Origin: DASZQL01 sp964391865
GTDB lineage: Bacteria > Planctomycetota > Phycisphaerae > Phycisphaerales > UBA1924
NCBI GenBank assembly: GCA_964391865.1
Contig: CAYMNQ010000002.1
Span: forward strand, 62,001 to 126,000
Direction: 5' to 3'
DNA length: 64,000 nt
Each line of letters starts with the position of its first letter. Position 1 is the stretch's first letter. The notes below the pieces were generated by a model. It was given only the letters and a program-made list of their open reading frames with translations, made no database searches and had not been told where the DNA came from. Shown piece after piece: positions 15,792 to 23,495 of this stretch. Both the position numbers and the translations under genes were made by a program.

Positions 15792-16973
15792 TCAACCAGC
15801 CAATCCGCGCAGCCGCTCCGCCGCCCCGCGCAGCGTCTCATCCTTCTTGCAGAACGCGAAGCGCACGAGCTTCTTCCCCTCGTCCTTGTTCTCGTAGAAC
15901 GACGTCGGCGGGATCGCCGCCACACCGATTTTCTCGATCATGTGCTTGCAGAACGCCACGTCGTCCATCCCCCCGCCGCCACCAAGCCGCGCGCTGATCG
16001 GCGTGTGGTCCGCGTAGATGAAGTAACTCCCCTGCGGCGGGGTCAGCGCGAACCCGATCTCGCGCAGCGCCCCAGCAAGGAAATCCCGCTTCCGCCGGTA
16101 GCCCGCGAGAAACTCGTCGTAGTAGCTCGGCGGCGAGTTGAGCGCCACCGCCGCCGCGTGCTGCATCGGCGTGCTCACGGCGAACGTCAGAAATTGGTGG
16201 GCCGCGCGGATGCCCTTTGAGAGTTCGGGCGTCGTGACGGCCCAGCCGATTTTCCAGCCCGTCAGGCTGAACGTCTTGCCCAGTGACGACAGCGTGACCG
16301 TGCGGTCCTCCATGCCGGGGAACGTGGCAAGGCGGAGATGCTCGCCCTCGTAAACGAGTCTTTCGTACACCTCGTCGGCGAGCGCCACGATATCGTGCTT
16401 CTGGCACAACTCCGCGATGAGCGAGAGCTCCGCGCGCGTGAACACCCGCCCGGTCGGGTTCTGCGGCGTGTTCACCAGGATCAGCTTCGTCCTCGGCGTG
16501 AACGCGCGCCGCAACTCCGCTTCATCAAAGGTGAAATCCGGCGCGCGCAGAGTGACGAACCGGGGCGTCGCGCCCGCCATCGCCACGCACGCGCGGTAGC
16601 TGTCGTAATACGGTTCGAACAGGATCACTTCATCGCCCGGGTTCAGCAGCCCGAGCATGCACGCGGCGATCGCTTCCGTGCAGCCGGCGGTCACGGTGAT
16701 CTGCGTATCGGGGTTGATCGATTGACTCGCTTCGCGGCGGTACCAGCCGGCGATGGCTTCATTCAGCAGCGGCACGCCGAACATCCGCGCATACTGACCA
16801 TGCCCGGCATTGATCGCGTCGATCGCGGCTTGTTTGACGTGTTCCGGCCCATCGAAGTCTGGAAATCCTTGGGCAAGGTTGATCGCTTTGTATTCAACCG
16901 CGAGCCGCGACATCTCGGCGAAGATGGATGTGCCGAAGGGTTCCAAGCGGGCTGCAATGATGGTCGGCGGCAT
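15792..16973 (-). CDS. PLP-dependent aminotransferase, class I/II
   Basis: A 393-residue cytoplasmic aminotransferase of fold type I. The N-terminus AINLAQGFPDFDGPE and the following PLLNEAIAGWY are typical of the kynurenine/methionine aminotransferase (YbdL, KAT) branch. TAGCTEAI binds the PLP phosphate, LVNTPQNPTGRVF carries the substrate-carboxylate-side Asn, and SSLGKTFSLTGWKIGW contains the Schiff-base Lys. The substrate may be methionine, glutamine or aromatic amino acids; it cannot be fixed by eye. The start ATG at 16973 is chosen because everything further upstream in the frame lacks family features and runs under the divergent gene at 17295. No strong ribosome site is visible. Confidence 0.9.
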   Translation of the reverse strand: MPPTIIAARLEPFGTSIFAEMSRLAVEYKAINLAQGFPDFDGPEHVKQAAIDAINAGHGQYARMFGVPLLNEAIAGWYRREASQSINPDTQITVTAGCTEAIAACMLGLLNPGDEVILFEPYYDSYRACVAMAGATPRFVTLRAPDFTFDEAELRRAFTPRTKLILVNTPQNPTGRVFTRAELSLIAELCQKHDIVALADEVYERLVYEGEHLRLATFPGMEDRTVTLSSLGKTFSLTGWKIGWAVTTPELSKGIRAAHQFLTFAVSTPMQHAAAVALNSPPSYYDEFLAGYRRKRDFLAGALREIGFALTPPQGSYFIYADHTPISARLGGGGGMDDVAFCKHMIEKIGVAAIPPTSFYENKDEGKKLVRFAFCKKDETLRGAAERLRGLAG

Positions 16974-17039
16974 GCCGCAGAGGGTACCGAGGACCACATC
17001 GCCGACCCTGACCAAAAATGGGTATTTGGGATAACTGAA

Positions 17040-17059
17040 TTTGATAGGATTTTGATAGG
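17040..17059. promoter_or_regulatory. Direct repeat TTTGATAGG, candidate regulator site
   Basis: Two copies of TTTGATAGG start 11 bases apart, one helical turn, in the AT-rich part of the 321-base gap between divergent genes (16974-17294). A small hairpin AGCTT-GGC-AAGCT follows. No clear sigma-70 promoter could be fixed in the gap. Confidence 0.35.
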
Positions 17060-17294
17060 TAAAATGTGAAGCTTGGCAAGCTGTTTCATGTTTCTGGAAC
17101 GTGCGGATTGCGCCAATCATGTCGAACCTGACGAATTGCTCTTGAATTCGGACGTGGTTGAGGTCATGATAAAGGTACGTCAACGGCGGTTGGTGTGATG
17201 ACACCGCGCCGGAGTGAGAGAAAGTCAGCCCCGGCAAGGGGGATGAGAGTTTGAAAGCTCCCATCGATTGCCGCGGCAGAGGAGGAATGGGAAC

Positions 17295-18047
17295 ATGCGT
17301 CTTGTGAATTTGAGCCTCGTTGCCGGTGCGGCCCTCGCCCTCGCCTCCGCGGCGAATGCGGGTGTGTACGCGTTCAACATGCAGGTCGAATGGAACGGCG
17401 TGGTCTGGAACTCGGACGACTACCCCGATGCCTACCAGATCATCCCCGGCGCGACGCCTGAACAGGCGACCGTTGTCGGCACCTACTCGCAGGCCGAGTG
17501 GGGCATCGAGTTCACTCTCGATTTCAACGGTGATGAGGACGGCTCCGCCCGCTCGGGCGCTCCCCGTCTCGTGACCGCGAACATCGTGGTCACCAACACC
17601 ACCGCCGCCGCCCAGGACTTCATGGTCACGACCATCCTTCCTGTCGCCGCCAAGGGTCCGCAGACCCTCATCCGCGGTGCGCACCGTGGCTCGGTCAGCG
17701 ACAACACAGCGCTGGGCGACGGCGCGATCCTCTCCACCAATACCCTCGGCAGCCCCTTCTACGAGGCGCTCGTCGATGGTAACGTGGTCCGCACGCTCCG
17801 CGACGGCCCGCAGTCCTTCGTTGCCCCGGCCAACGGCACTGAGTCCGTTCCCTCGAGCAACTTCGGCAGCCCGGCCCTCGAGCTGAGCGGCGCGGTCAAT
17901 ACCACCATCGGTATCCGCAATCGCTTCAACCTGACTCCGGACGACAGCACCACGATGAACTCCACGTTCCTTGTGACTGTCCCGACCCCCGGCGCCGTGG
18001 CGCTGGTTGGCGTCGCTGGGCTGGCTGGTCTTCGCCGTCGCCGGTAA
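17295..18047 (+). CDS. Exported PEP-CTERM-like protein (paralogue 1 of a pair)
   Basis: A 250-residue exported protein: Sec signal (MRLVNLSLVAGAALALASA, cleavage near AANAG), a beta-rich body, and the C-terminal sorting-like tail PTPGAVAL, a hydrophobic run, then GLRRRR. The tail has the PEP-CTERM architecture but with Thr in place of Glu. GAGGAGGA lies 9 bases before the ATG at 17295. The body shares GDGAILS, a RG(S/A)xxGxVxDNT block and VRTL with the next gene at 18376, so the two are tandem duplicates. Tail function (exosortase recognition or membrane anchoring) is known for PEP-CTERM only; extension to this variant is inference. The body has no recognised domain. Confidence 0.8.
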   Translation: MRLVNLSLVAGAALALASAANAGVYAFNMQVEWNGVVWNSDDYPDAYQIIPGATPEQATVVGTYSQAEWGIEFTLDFNGDEDGSARSGAPRLVTANIVVTNTTAAAQDFMVTTILPVAAKGPQTLIRGAHRGSVSDNTALGDGAILSTNTLGSPFYEALVDGNVVRTLRDGPQSFVAPANGTESVPSSNFGSPALELSGAVNTTIGIRNRFNLTPDDSTTMNSTFLVTVPTPGAVALVGVAGLAGLRRRR

Positions 18048-18083
18048 TGCCGCTTGAGGTTTGATAGCCAATAAGTTCCCGCC

Positions 18084-18119
18084 AAGCCCTCCTCTCACAA
18101 GGAGGGCTTGGTTCTTTTT
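18084..18119 (+). terminator. Terminator after the first PEP-CTERM-like gene
   Basis: AAGCCCTCCT (18084-18093) pairs with AGGAGGGCTT (18100-18109), then GGTTCTTTTT. It separates the two paralogous genes into their own units. Confidence 0.85.
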
Positions 18120-18226
18120 GCAACACCTTGGACCAAGTACCATTTTTGGGCTTTGTCCGAATGTGCAAAGCTCGCGTCAGAATCCGTCCAATCGAAGAAA
18201 TCCGACGTTATTTCCGGTCGAACTAC

Positions 18227-18255
18227 TTGAGCATCCGCTCTCCATCGGTGATACT
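18227..18255 (+). promoter_or_regulatory. Candidate sigma-70-type promoter
   Basis: TTGAGC (18227-18232), a 17-base spacer and GATACT (18250-18255) match four of six consensus positions each. It would give a leader of about 115 bases for the gene at 18376, containing two hairpins (18268-18291 and 18294-18311). Confidence 0.45.
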
Positions 18256-18375
18256 GTATAGAGAGATCCCCGACTCTGAGGGAGTGCGGGGCTGTGCCAG
18301 CCGAGTGGCACTGCGAGAGATGCACGTCCGCATCCGCATTTGGATGCATCAGTTGATCTGTGGAGGAGAAATACA

Positions 18376-19113
18376 ATGGTTCAAATGAAGACACTCGTCG
18401 GATTGGCCGCACTCGTTGCCTGCGTCGGCAGTGCAAACGCTGGCCTGGTCACTGACTGGGATTTCACTGTTTCCGGGTCGGGCGGCTCGACATTCGTTGC
18501 GAGCGCGAACCCTGGGAGCTGGACCGCGAATGTCCTGCCGAACGGTGACACGGTCATCGAAGGCGAGTTCGATGCGGGTGACTGGTTCATTGACTTCAAC
18601 CTCGTGTTCAACAACGATCCGACGGTCAACTCCAGCTACAACCTCACCAACCGCGACGGCACGCAGACGTTCAACGTCCTGACCCGTCAGGGCAGCCTGA
18701 ACAACCCTGCTGCGGTCTTCATGCGCGGCTCGGTTGTCGGCGGCGTGACGGACAACACCCTGCTGCCCGAGGATCCCTTCGGCGACGGTGCCATTCTCAG
18801 CGCCGACGGTGCAAACCCGATCTATCGCGCCATCGTTGACGGAGTCTCGGTTCGCACGCTCGGCGATCCCTTCGGCGGTGCCGTTGCGGGTCCGCTCGAA
18901 ACCGGAGACTTCGGACCGCTGAGCTTCGGCATCCCGGTCTTCGAGATCGGCCCCGGCGTGAACATGGGCATGGCTGTCCGCAATCAGTTCACGCTCACGG
19001 GTGGCGAGGACGTGGCAAGCATCCAGAACACCTTTGTCAAGCTGATCCCCGCCCCGGGCATGGTCGGCTTCATGGGCATCGCCGGCCTCGCCGCCGCGCG
19101 TCGCCGCCGCTAA
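18376..19113 (+). CDS. Exported PEP-CTERM-like protein (paralogue 2 of a pair)
   Basis: A 245-residue exported protein with signal MKTLVGLAALVACVGSANAG and tail PAPGMVGF, hydrophobic run, AARRRR. It resembles the gene at 17295 along its length: FMRGSVVGGVTDNT, GDGAILSADGANPIYRAIVDG and VRTLGDPFGG align with RGAHRGSVSDNT, GDGAILSTNTLGSPFYEALVDG and VRTLRDG. The duplication is old, since the two differ at most positions. GGAGGAGA precedes the ATG at 18376 (Met at residue 4, 18385, is an alternative). It has its own promoter candidate and terminator. Localisation is extracytoplasmic; no enzymatic motif is seen. Confidence 0.8.
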   Translation: MVQMKTLVGLAALVACVGSANAGLVTDWDFTVSGSGGSTFVASANPGSWTANVLPNGDTVIEGEFDAGDWFIDFNLVFNNDPTVNSSYNLTNRDGTQTFNVLTRQGSLNNPAAVFMRGSVVGGVTDNTLLPEDPFGDGAILSADGANPIYRAIVDGVSVRTLGDPFGGAVAGPLETGDFGPLSFGIPVFEIGPGVNMGMAVRNQFTLTGGEDVASIQNTFVKLIPAPGMVGFMGIAGLAAARRRR

Positions 19114-19142
19114 GTCTCAGTCTCCGATTCGCAGATCAAAGA

Positions 19143-19171
19143 CCGCAGGAGTGCCCCTCCTGCGGTTTTTT
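19143..19171 (+). terminator. Terminator after the second PEP-CTERM-like gene
   Basis: CCGCAGGAG (19143-19151) pairs with CTCCTGCGG (19157-19165), followed by six T. Confidence 0.85.
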
Positions 19172-19279
19172 CATTCAGCATCACCACAGCGCGGCGGGCG
19201 CTGAAATCCGCTACGATTTCCCCCCCAAACCGCCGTGCCGCCGATCGGGCGTGACGGCACAGTGCGAGGAAATTCTGCC

Positions 19280-20260
19280 ATGCGTCGCGCGAAGATTTCG
19301 ATCATCGGTGCCGGGAACGTCGGAGCCACCTGCGCCCACTGGGCGGCGGCGAAGGAACTGGGCGACATCGTCCTGCTCGACATCCCGAACAAGGACAAGC
19401 CCGAGCAGCACATGCCGCGGGGCAAGGCGCTGGACCTCGCGTGCTGCGCGCCGATCGAGCGCTTTGACAGCAAGATCATCGGCACGTTTGACTACAAGGA
19501 CATCGCGGGGTCGGACATCGTGGTGATCACCGCCGGGTTGCCGCGGAAGCCGGGCATGAGCCGCGACGATCTGCTCGCAGTGAACGTGCCGATCGTGAAG
19601 AGCGTGAGCGAGAAGGTGAAGGAGTTCGCGCCGAACTCGATCGTCATCGTGGTGGCGAACCCGCTCGACGCGATGGTGTATACGGCGTGGAAGGTGACGG
19701 GCTTCCCGACCAGCCGCATCATGGGGCAGGCGGGCGCGCTCGATGTGGCGCGCTTCCGCGAGTTCATCGCGATGGAGCTGGGCGTTTCCGTCGAGGACAT
19801 CTCCGCGCTGCTGCTGGGCGGTCACGGCGACGACATGGTCCCGCTGCCGCGGCTCACCAGCGTCAGCGGCATCCCGCTGACGGATCTGATGCCGATGGAC
19901 AAGATCATTTCGTGCGTGGATCGCGCGAAGGTGGGTGGCGGCGAGATCGTGAAGCTCATGGGCACCAGCGCGTACTACGCGCCCGCCAGCGGCACGATCC
20001 AGATGGTCGAAGCGATCATCAAGGACAAGAAGCGGATCATCCCCACCGCAGCGTACTGCGAGAACGAGTTCGGCGTGGCGCCGGGCGCGAAGGGCAAGGG
20101 CTACTTCGTGGGCGTGCCGGCGCTGCTCGGCTCGGGCGGCGTGGAGCGGATCATCACCTTCACGCTGAACGCGGACGAGCAGAAGCTGATGGACGAGTCC
20201 GTCAGCCATGTGAAGGACTTGGTCGGCGCGGTGATCAAGCTGTTCCCGGAGTTGGGCTGA
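19280..20260 (+). CDS. mdh: Malate dehydrogenase
   Basis: A 326-residue NAD-dependent malate dehydrogenase of the LDH-like class (TCA cycle, malate to oxaloacetate). The N-terminus ISIIGAGNVGATCAHW is the Rossmann glycine motif. GLPRKPGMSRDDLL carries the substrate-binding arginines that mark MDH rather than LDH, VANPLDAM is the conserved Asn strand, GQAGALDVARFR follows, and GGHGDDMVPL contains the catalytic His. I start at the ATG at 19280, preceded by GAGGAA; the upstream ATG-like codon at 19235 adds a non-conserved extension. The gene stands alone, with a terminator before it. Malate dehydrogenase is well conserved, so the call is firm. Confidence 0.95.
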   Translation: MRRAKISIIGAGNVGATCAHWAAAKELGDIVLLDIPNKDKPEQHMPRGKALDLACCAPIERFDSKIIGTFDYKDIAGSDIVVITAGLPRKPGMSRDDLLAVNVPIVKSVSEKVKEFAPNSIVIVVANPLDAMVYTAWKVTGFPTSRIMGQAGALDVARFREFIAMELGVSVEDISALLLGGHGDDMVPLPRLTSVSGIPLTDLMPMDKIISCVDRAKVGGGEIVKLMGTSAYYAPASGTIQMVEAIIKDKKRIIPTAAYCENEFGVAPGAKGKGYFVGVPALLGSGGVERIITFTLNADEQKLMDESVSHVKDLVGAVIKLFPELG

Positions 20261-20416
20261 GCCGCGAGCACGAACCCGCGAAAACGCGCGATCGTAGAGA
20301 TGACGCACCGATCGCCGATAAAATCGGCGCTGGTTTCGCTCTTGGCTTGCTCCGCGCGCGGAGATTTTGCGTTCAGGCTCGTTCGGCTTATGTTGTAGAT
20401 ACTTCCGGAGGCCGTG

Positions 20417-20959
20417 ATGGTTCGCGGCGACAGCATGATTGATCGAGGGGATCGCATCGTGGCCGACGTACTTGAGTGGTTCCAGTGCAAGGGGTGCGGC
20501 CGGCGGCATCGCTGGCGCGCCGACCTCGCGGGCAAGAGCACCAAATGCTCGTGCGGGCAGATGGTCGTCTGCCCGGATGTGGATTTCGGGAACAGTTCAA
20601 GCACCGGCACCGGGCACGAGACGGTCGTCGAGACCGCCGACCGGGCGCATGACCCGTCGTTCGATCAGTCGTTCCTGAACGGCGGCGGGGCGACCGGCGC
20701 GGATGACTACGTTCCGCCGCCGCGGATGGGCAAGGGGCTCTTCGGCTTGTCGGTGCAGGGGGAGTTCGTCTTCTGGAGCGTGATGTCGCTTCTGGGGCTG
20801 GCGATGCTGATCCACGCGATCATCACGACCTTCTGGTGGTACATCGCGGCGGCGGTGCTGATCGCGCCGCTCAGCTTCTGGCAGTGGCGCCGCGCGAAAC
20901 GCATCTGGCAGGGGCCGCGGAAATTCTGGACGGCGGTGGAGAAGAGCCTCGGGGGTTGA
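20417..20959 (+). CDS. Zinc-ribbon membrane protein
   Basis: A 180-residue protein. Residues about 23-48 hold FQCKGCGRRHRWRADLAGKS followed by TKCSCGQ: two Cys pairs arranged as a small zinc ribbon. After a flexible, acidic linker there are two membrane segments (about 120-160, FVFWSVMSLLGLAMLIHAI and WYIAAAVLIAPLSFW) and a basic tail. GGAGG lies 5 bases before the ATG at 20417, which I prefer over the GTG at 20414. Proteins of this shape occur widely in planctomycetes without known function. It is not obviously linked to its neighbours. Confidence 0.65.
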   Translation: MVRGDSMIDRGDRIVADVLEWFQCKGCGRRHRWRADLAGKSTKCSCGQMVVCPDVDFGNSSSTGTGHETVVETADRAHDPSFDQSFLNGGGATGADDYVPPPRMGKGLFGLSVQGEFVFWSVMSLLGLAMLIHAIITTFWWYIAAAVLIAPLSFWQWRRAKRIWQGPRKFWTAVEKSLGG

Positions 20960-21044
20960 TCGCTGTTGAGCCGCATCGCGCGGCGATGGCGAAGCACGAC
21001 AATGTTCAGAGCAGCATTGTCATGGCACGGGATCATGATCCCAG

Positions 21045-23060
21045 TCAACGTTTCGGCGCGGGGCGCGATTCGCCCATCTTTTTCAGCAGCGCATCGCGCT
21101 CCGCGGCTTTGCCCAACATGCGGTAGCACTCGGCGAGGAAGAGATCCGCGAAACGCGACTCCTCGGGCGTCAGCGTCACGCCGGTGAGCAGGCGGGTTGA
21201 CTCGGCGTCGTTGCCTTCGGCTTTGCGGACGATCGACAGCAGCAGGCGGGCGCGCCGGTGATCGGGGTGGTCCGCCACGGCGCGATCGAGATACACGGCG
21301 GCGTTGTTGACCGAGCCGAGCGCGAGGAAGTTCTTCGCCATGCCGAAGGTGAACCAAGGCGTGCCCACGCCGCCGAGGGCGCGCGGGAAGTGGCCGGCGG
21401 CGTCGCTCGGCTCCGGCTCGCGCGGCACATACGGCACGCGCGGGTCGATGCGGGATTGCTCGATGATCGATGCGTGCTCGGGGATGGCGCGGAGGAAGAG
21501 CACGCCGCGCTCGTCGATATGGACCAGCGCCCAGTCGGCGCGGCGCATGAGGAAAGAGATCGCGGGCTGCAGCTGATCGGTCTGGATCAGGGCGGCGTTG
21601 ATCGAGTGCTCGGCGGTGAAGGCGTCCCAGCGCGCGAGGAGGCCGGGCAGATTCAGCGCCTTGGCGATGAACGGCTCGGTGTAGACCTCGAGCCGCCCGT
21701 CGATGTAGACGGGGTACGTGCCGGCGGCGGCGAAGGCGAGATACGCGCCGTCGCCCATCGAGTGGAACACGTTGCCCTTGATCTTGTGCGCGAGCATGAA
21801 CTCGACGGCTCGCTGCGGCACGACCCAGGGCGTCACTCCCAAGCCGAAGCGGCGCGGCGAGTTCTGGCTGTTCGCCAGCCGGTCCGAGGCGGTGTACCAC
21901 GCGCCGAAGAGCGCGCCGGCGGCGATGAAGAGACTGGCGGCGGGGATCAGCGGCGAGCGGGAAGGCGCGGGTCGCGTCAAAGCAACGTCGGTGAGATTGC
22001 GCAGCGTGGCCCACAGCGCGATCGCACTGAACGGCCCGGTATTGCGCACGGATTTCGCCGCCAGGAAGAAGAACGCGAGCCACAGGCCCAGACGGATGAG
22101 ATTCGTCCGCCGCCAGTTGAGCATGAACGACAACGCCGAGAGCGCGACGAGGGCCGCTGCGGCGAAGAGGTCGCTGGTCCACTTGGGCCAGAGGCTGGTG
22201 GGCGGGGCCAATTCCTGGATCGTGCTGCCGAGCGAGTTGCCGAGCGTGTCGGTGTAGAGGGTGAGCGGGAACAGCGCGCCCTTCGTGAACCACGGGTTGA
22301 CGAGCGTGGCGAGCGTCATCCCGACGGCGACGGCGAAGAGCCGCCAGTCGAGCCGGGAGTTGGGGCGGAGCTCGGTGCGCGTGTGCGTGAAGCCAAGCCC
22401 GCCGACGCGGAGGAAGCGGTGGGTGAAATCGCCGAGGGCGAAGGCCCACGCGACGACCGGGCCCAGGATGAAGACGGTGTGCGTGTTGGTCCAAATGATC
22501 TGCAGGAGCGGCAGCGCCCAGAGGAATCGGCGCATGGTTTCGCCGCCGGGGCGGGTGGCGCGGTCGAGCGTGGTGAGCGTGATGCACAGAAAGAGCGTGG
22601 TGAAGATTTCAGGGCGGATGTTGAACCGCGCCTCGGCGGCGGCGAGGGCGAGCGCTGCGGCGAGCAGGCCGGTCGGCGTGAGCAGCGCGCGGCGCAGCGG
22701 CACGAGCAGCACGGTGAAGCCGGCGGCGAGAATCACGCACTGCGCGATGACCAGCAGCGCGGGGCCGCCGAGGGTGTAGCCGAGATACGCGAGCACGCCG
22801 AAGACCCAGCGGAGTTCGATCCACTCGTGCGTCGGCACGGTGTACGAGAGAAGATCGGTGCCGGGCCAGGCGCGGTTCTGGAGGATGAGCTGCCCGGCGC
22901 GCATCTGCCACCAGATGTCGGGCGTGGACATGGTTTGAATGGTGTACGCCAGGAAGAGCAGCACGATCGCACCGAGCGCGGCGAGCGCGGTGCGCGACGG
23001 GCGCTCGGGGCGAGCGGGCGGCGTGACGACTGGGGGAGATTGCTGTCGCGGCTTCGGCAC
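21045..23060 (-). CDS. GT-C-like polytopic membrane protein with TPR-like tail
   Basis: About 671 residues from the GTG at 23060. After a short Pro/Arg-rich start come ten or so hydrophobic segments (about 25-440). The first loop has TPDIWWQMRAGQLILQ, then WPGTDLLSYTVPTHEWIELRW-like sequence, typical of GT-C fold transferases and of planctomycete 'DxWW..G' membrane proteins. The C-terminal 150 residues look like TPR-type helices (FTFGMAKNFLALGSVNNAAV, VADHPDHRRARLLLSIVRKA). The open frame continues to 23147, but that extension covers two hairpins (23090-23120 and 23138-23165), so I prefer the shorter form. A transfer reaction onto a lipid-linked or protein substrate is possible, not shown. 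Confidence 0.7.
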   Translation of the reverse strand: MPKPRQQSPPVVTPPARPERPSRTALAALGAIVLLFLAYTIQTMSTPDIWWQMRAGQLILQNRAWPGTDLLSYTVPTHEWIELRWVFGVLAYLGYTLGGPALLVIAQCVILAAGFTVLLVPLRRALLTPTGLLAAALALAAAEARFNIRPEIFTTLFLCITLTTLDRATRPGGETMRRFLWALPLLQIIWTNTHTVFILGPVVAWAFALGDFTHRFLRVGGLGFTHTRTELRPNSRLDWRLFAVAVGMTLATLVNPWFTKGALFPLTLYTDTLGNSLGSTIQELAPPTSLWPKWTSDLFAAAALVALSALSFMLNWRRTNLIRLGLWLAFFFLAAKSVRNTGPFSAIALWATLRNLTDVALTRPAPSRSPLIPAASLFIAAGALFGAWYTASDRLANSQNSPRRFGLGVTPWVVPQRAVEFMLAHKIKGNVFHSMGDGAYLAFAAAGTYPVYIDGRLEVYTEPFIAKALNLPGLLARWDAFTAEHSINAALIQTDQLQPAISFLMRRADWALVHIDERGVLFLRAIPEHASIIEQSRIDPRVPYVPREPEPSDAAGHFPRALGGVGTPWFTFGMAKNFLALGSVNNAAVYLDRAVADHPDHRRARLLLSIVRKAEGNDAESTRLLTGVTLTPEESRFADLFLAECYRMLGKAAERDALLKKMGESRPAPKR

Positions 23061-23089
23061 GGGGCGAGTGTATGAGCGTGCGCGCGTGC

Positions 23090-23120
23090 CACGACAATCC
23101 GGTTCCTCCGGATTGTCGTG
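23090..23120. repeat. 13-bp perfect hairpin
   Basis: CACGACAATCCGG (23090-23102) and CCGGATTGTCGTG (23108-23120) with a 5-base loop. It lies just upstream of the GT-C-like gene, 17 bases from the TCAAAGCC-loop hairpin. No U-tract is present. Confidence 0.7.
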
Positions 23121-23137
23121 CTCCAGGCGAGCGGGCG

Positions 23138-23165
23138 GCACGCACACGGCTTTGAGTGTGCGTGC
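23138..23165. repeat. 10-bp hairpin with TCAAAGCC loop (minus strand)
   Basis: GCACGCACAC (23138-23147) and GTGTGCGTGC (23156-23165) flank GGCTTTGA, which is TCAAAGCC on the minus strand. Nine of the ten pairs correspond to the stem at 1242-1267, with the G-T wobble there replaced by A-T. Confidence 0.7.
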
Positions 23166-23233
23166 GATGGCGCGTGAGCATTGGCGGTTCGAAGAAGCAT
23201 CTTCGCCCAGAGCGGCGAGCAGGCCACACGGAA

Positions 23234-23266
23234 GAAAAAACCCCGCGGCGTGGGGGCCGCGGGGTT
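23234..23266 (-). terminator. Terminator after the PstS-like dockerin gene
   Basis: On the minus strand, CCCCGCGGC and GCCGCGGGG pair and are followed by TTTTTTCTTCC. Confidence 0.8.
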
Positions 23267-23309
23267 CGGATGTCTGCGAAACTAGATGTGATCAAAGGGT
23301 CAGATCACA

Positions 23310-23495
23310 TTACGGGCACACGGCGGCCCAGTTGCCGGTGACGAGCGCGATGTCGGAGAGACCGATCACGCCGTTGCCGTCCTGGTCAGCGCCGGGGTTG
23401 CAGGAGGCGGGCTGGTTCCAGCAGCTGGTGATGCCGGCGATGTCGGCGAGGCCGACCATGCCGTCGCCGTTCACGTCGCCCGGGCAGGCCGGGGT
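23310..23495 (-). repeat. 186-bp duplication, copy A (inverted)
   Basis: Base-by-base comparison with 51005-51190 shows identity over 186 bases in opposite orientation, including all third codon positions and the stop codon. It encodes the terminal dockerin module. Confidence 0.95.

Noticed and set aside
16974..18143. Upstream extension of the minus-strand aminotransferase frame (total 783 codons)
   Set aside because: It runs through the divergent exported-protein gene at 17295 and its terminator, has no aminotransferase features before 16973, and is explained by high GC keeping antisense frames open.
20707..22587. Minus-strand frame of 626 codons rich in Arg, His and Pro
   Set aside because: Overlaps the zinc-ribbon and GT-C-like genes in another frame; composition is typical of frame-shifted GC-rich DNA.
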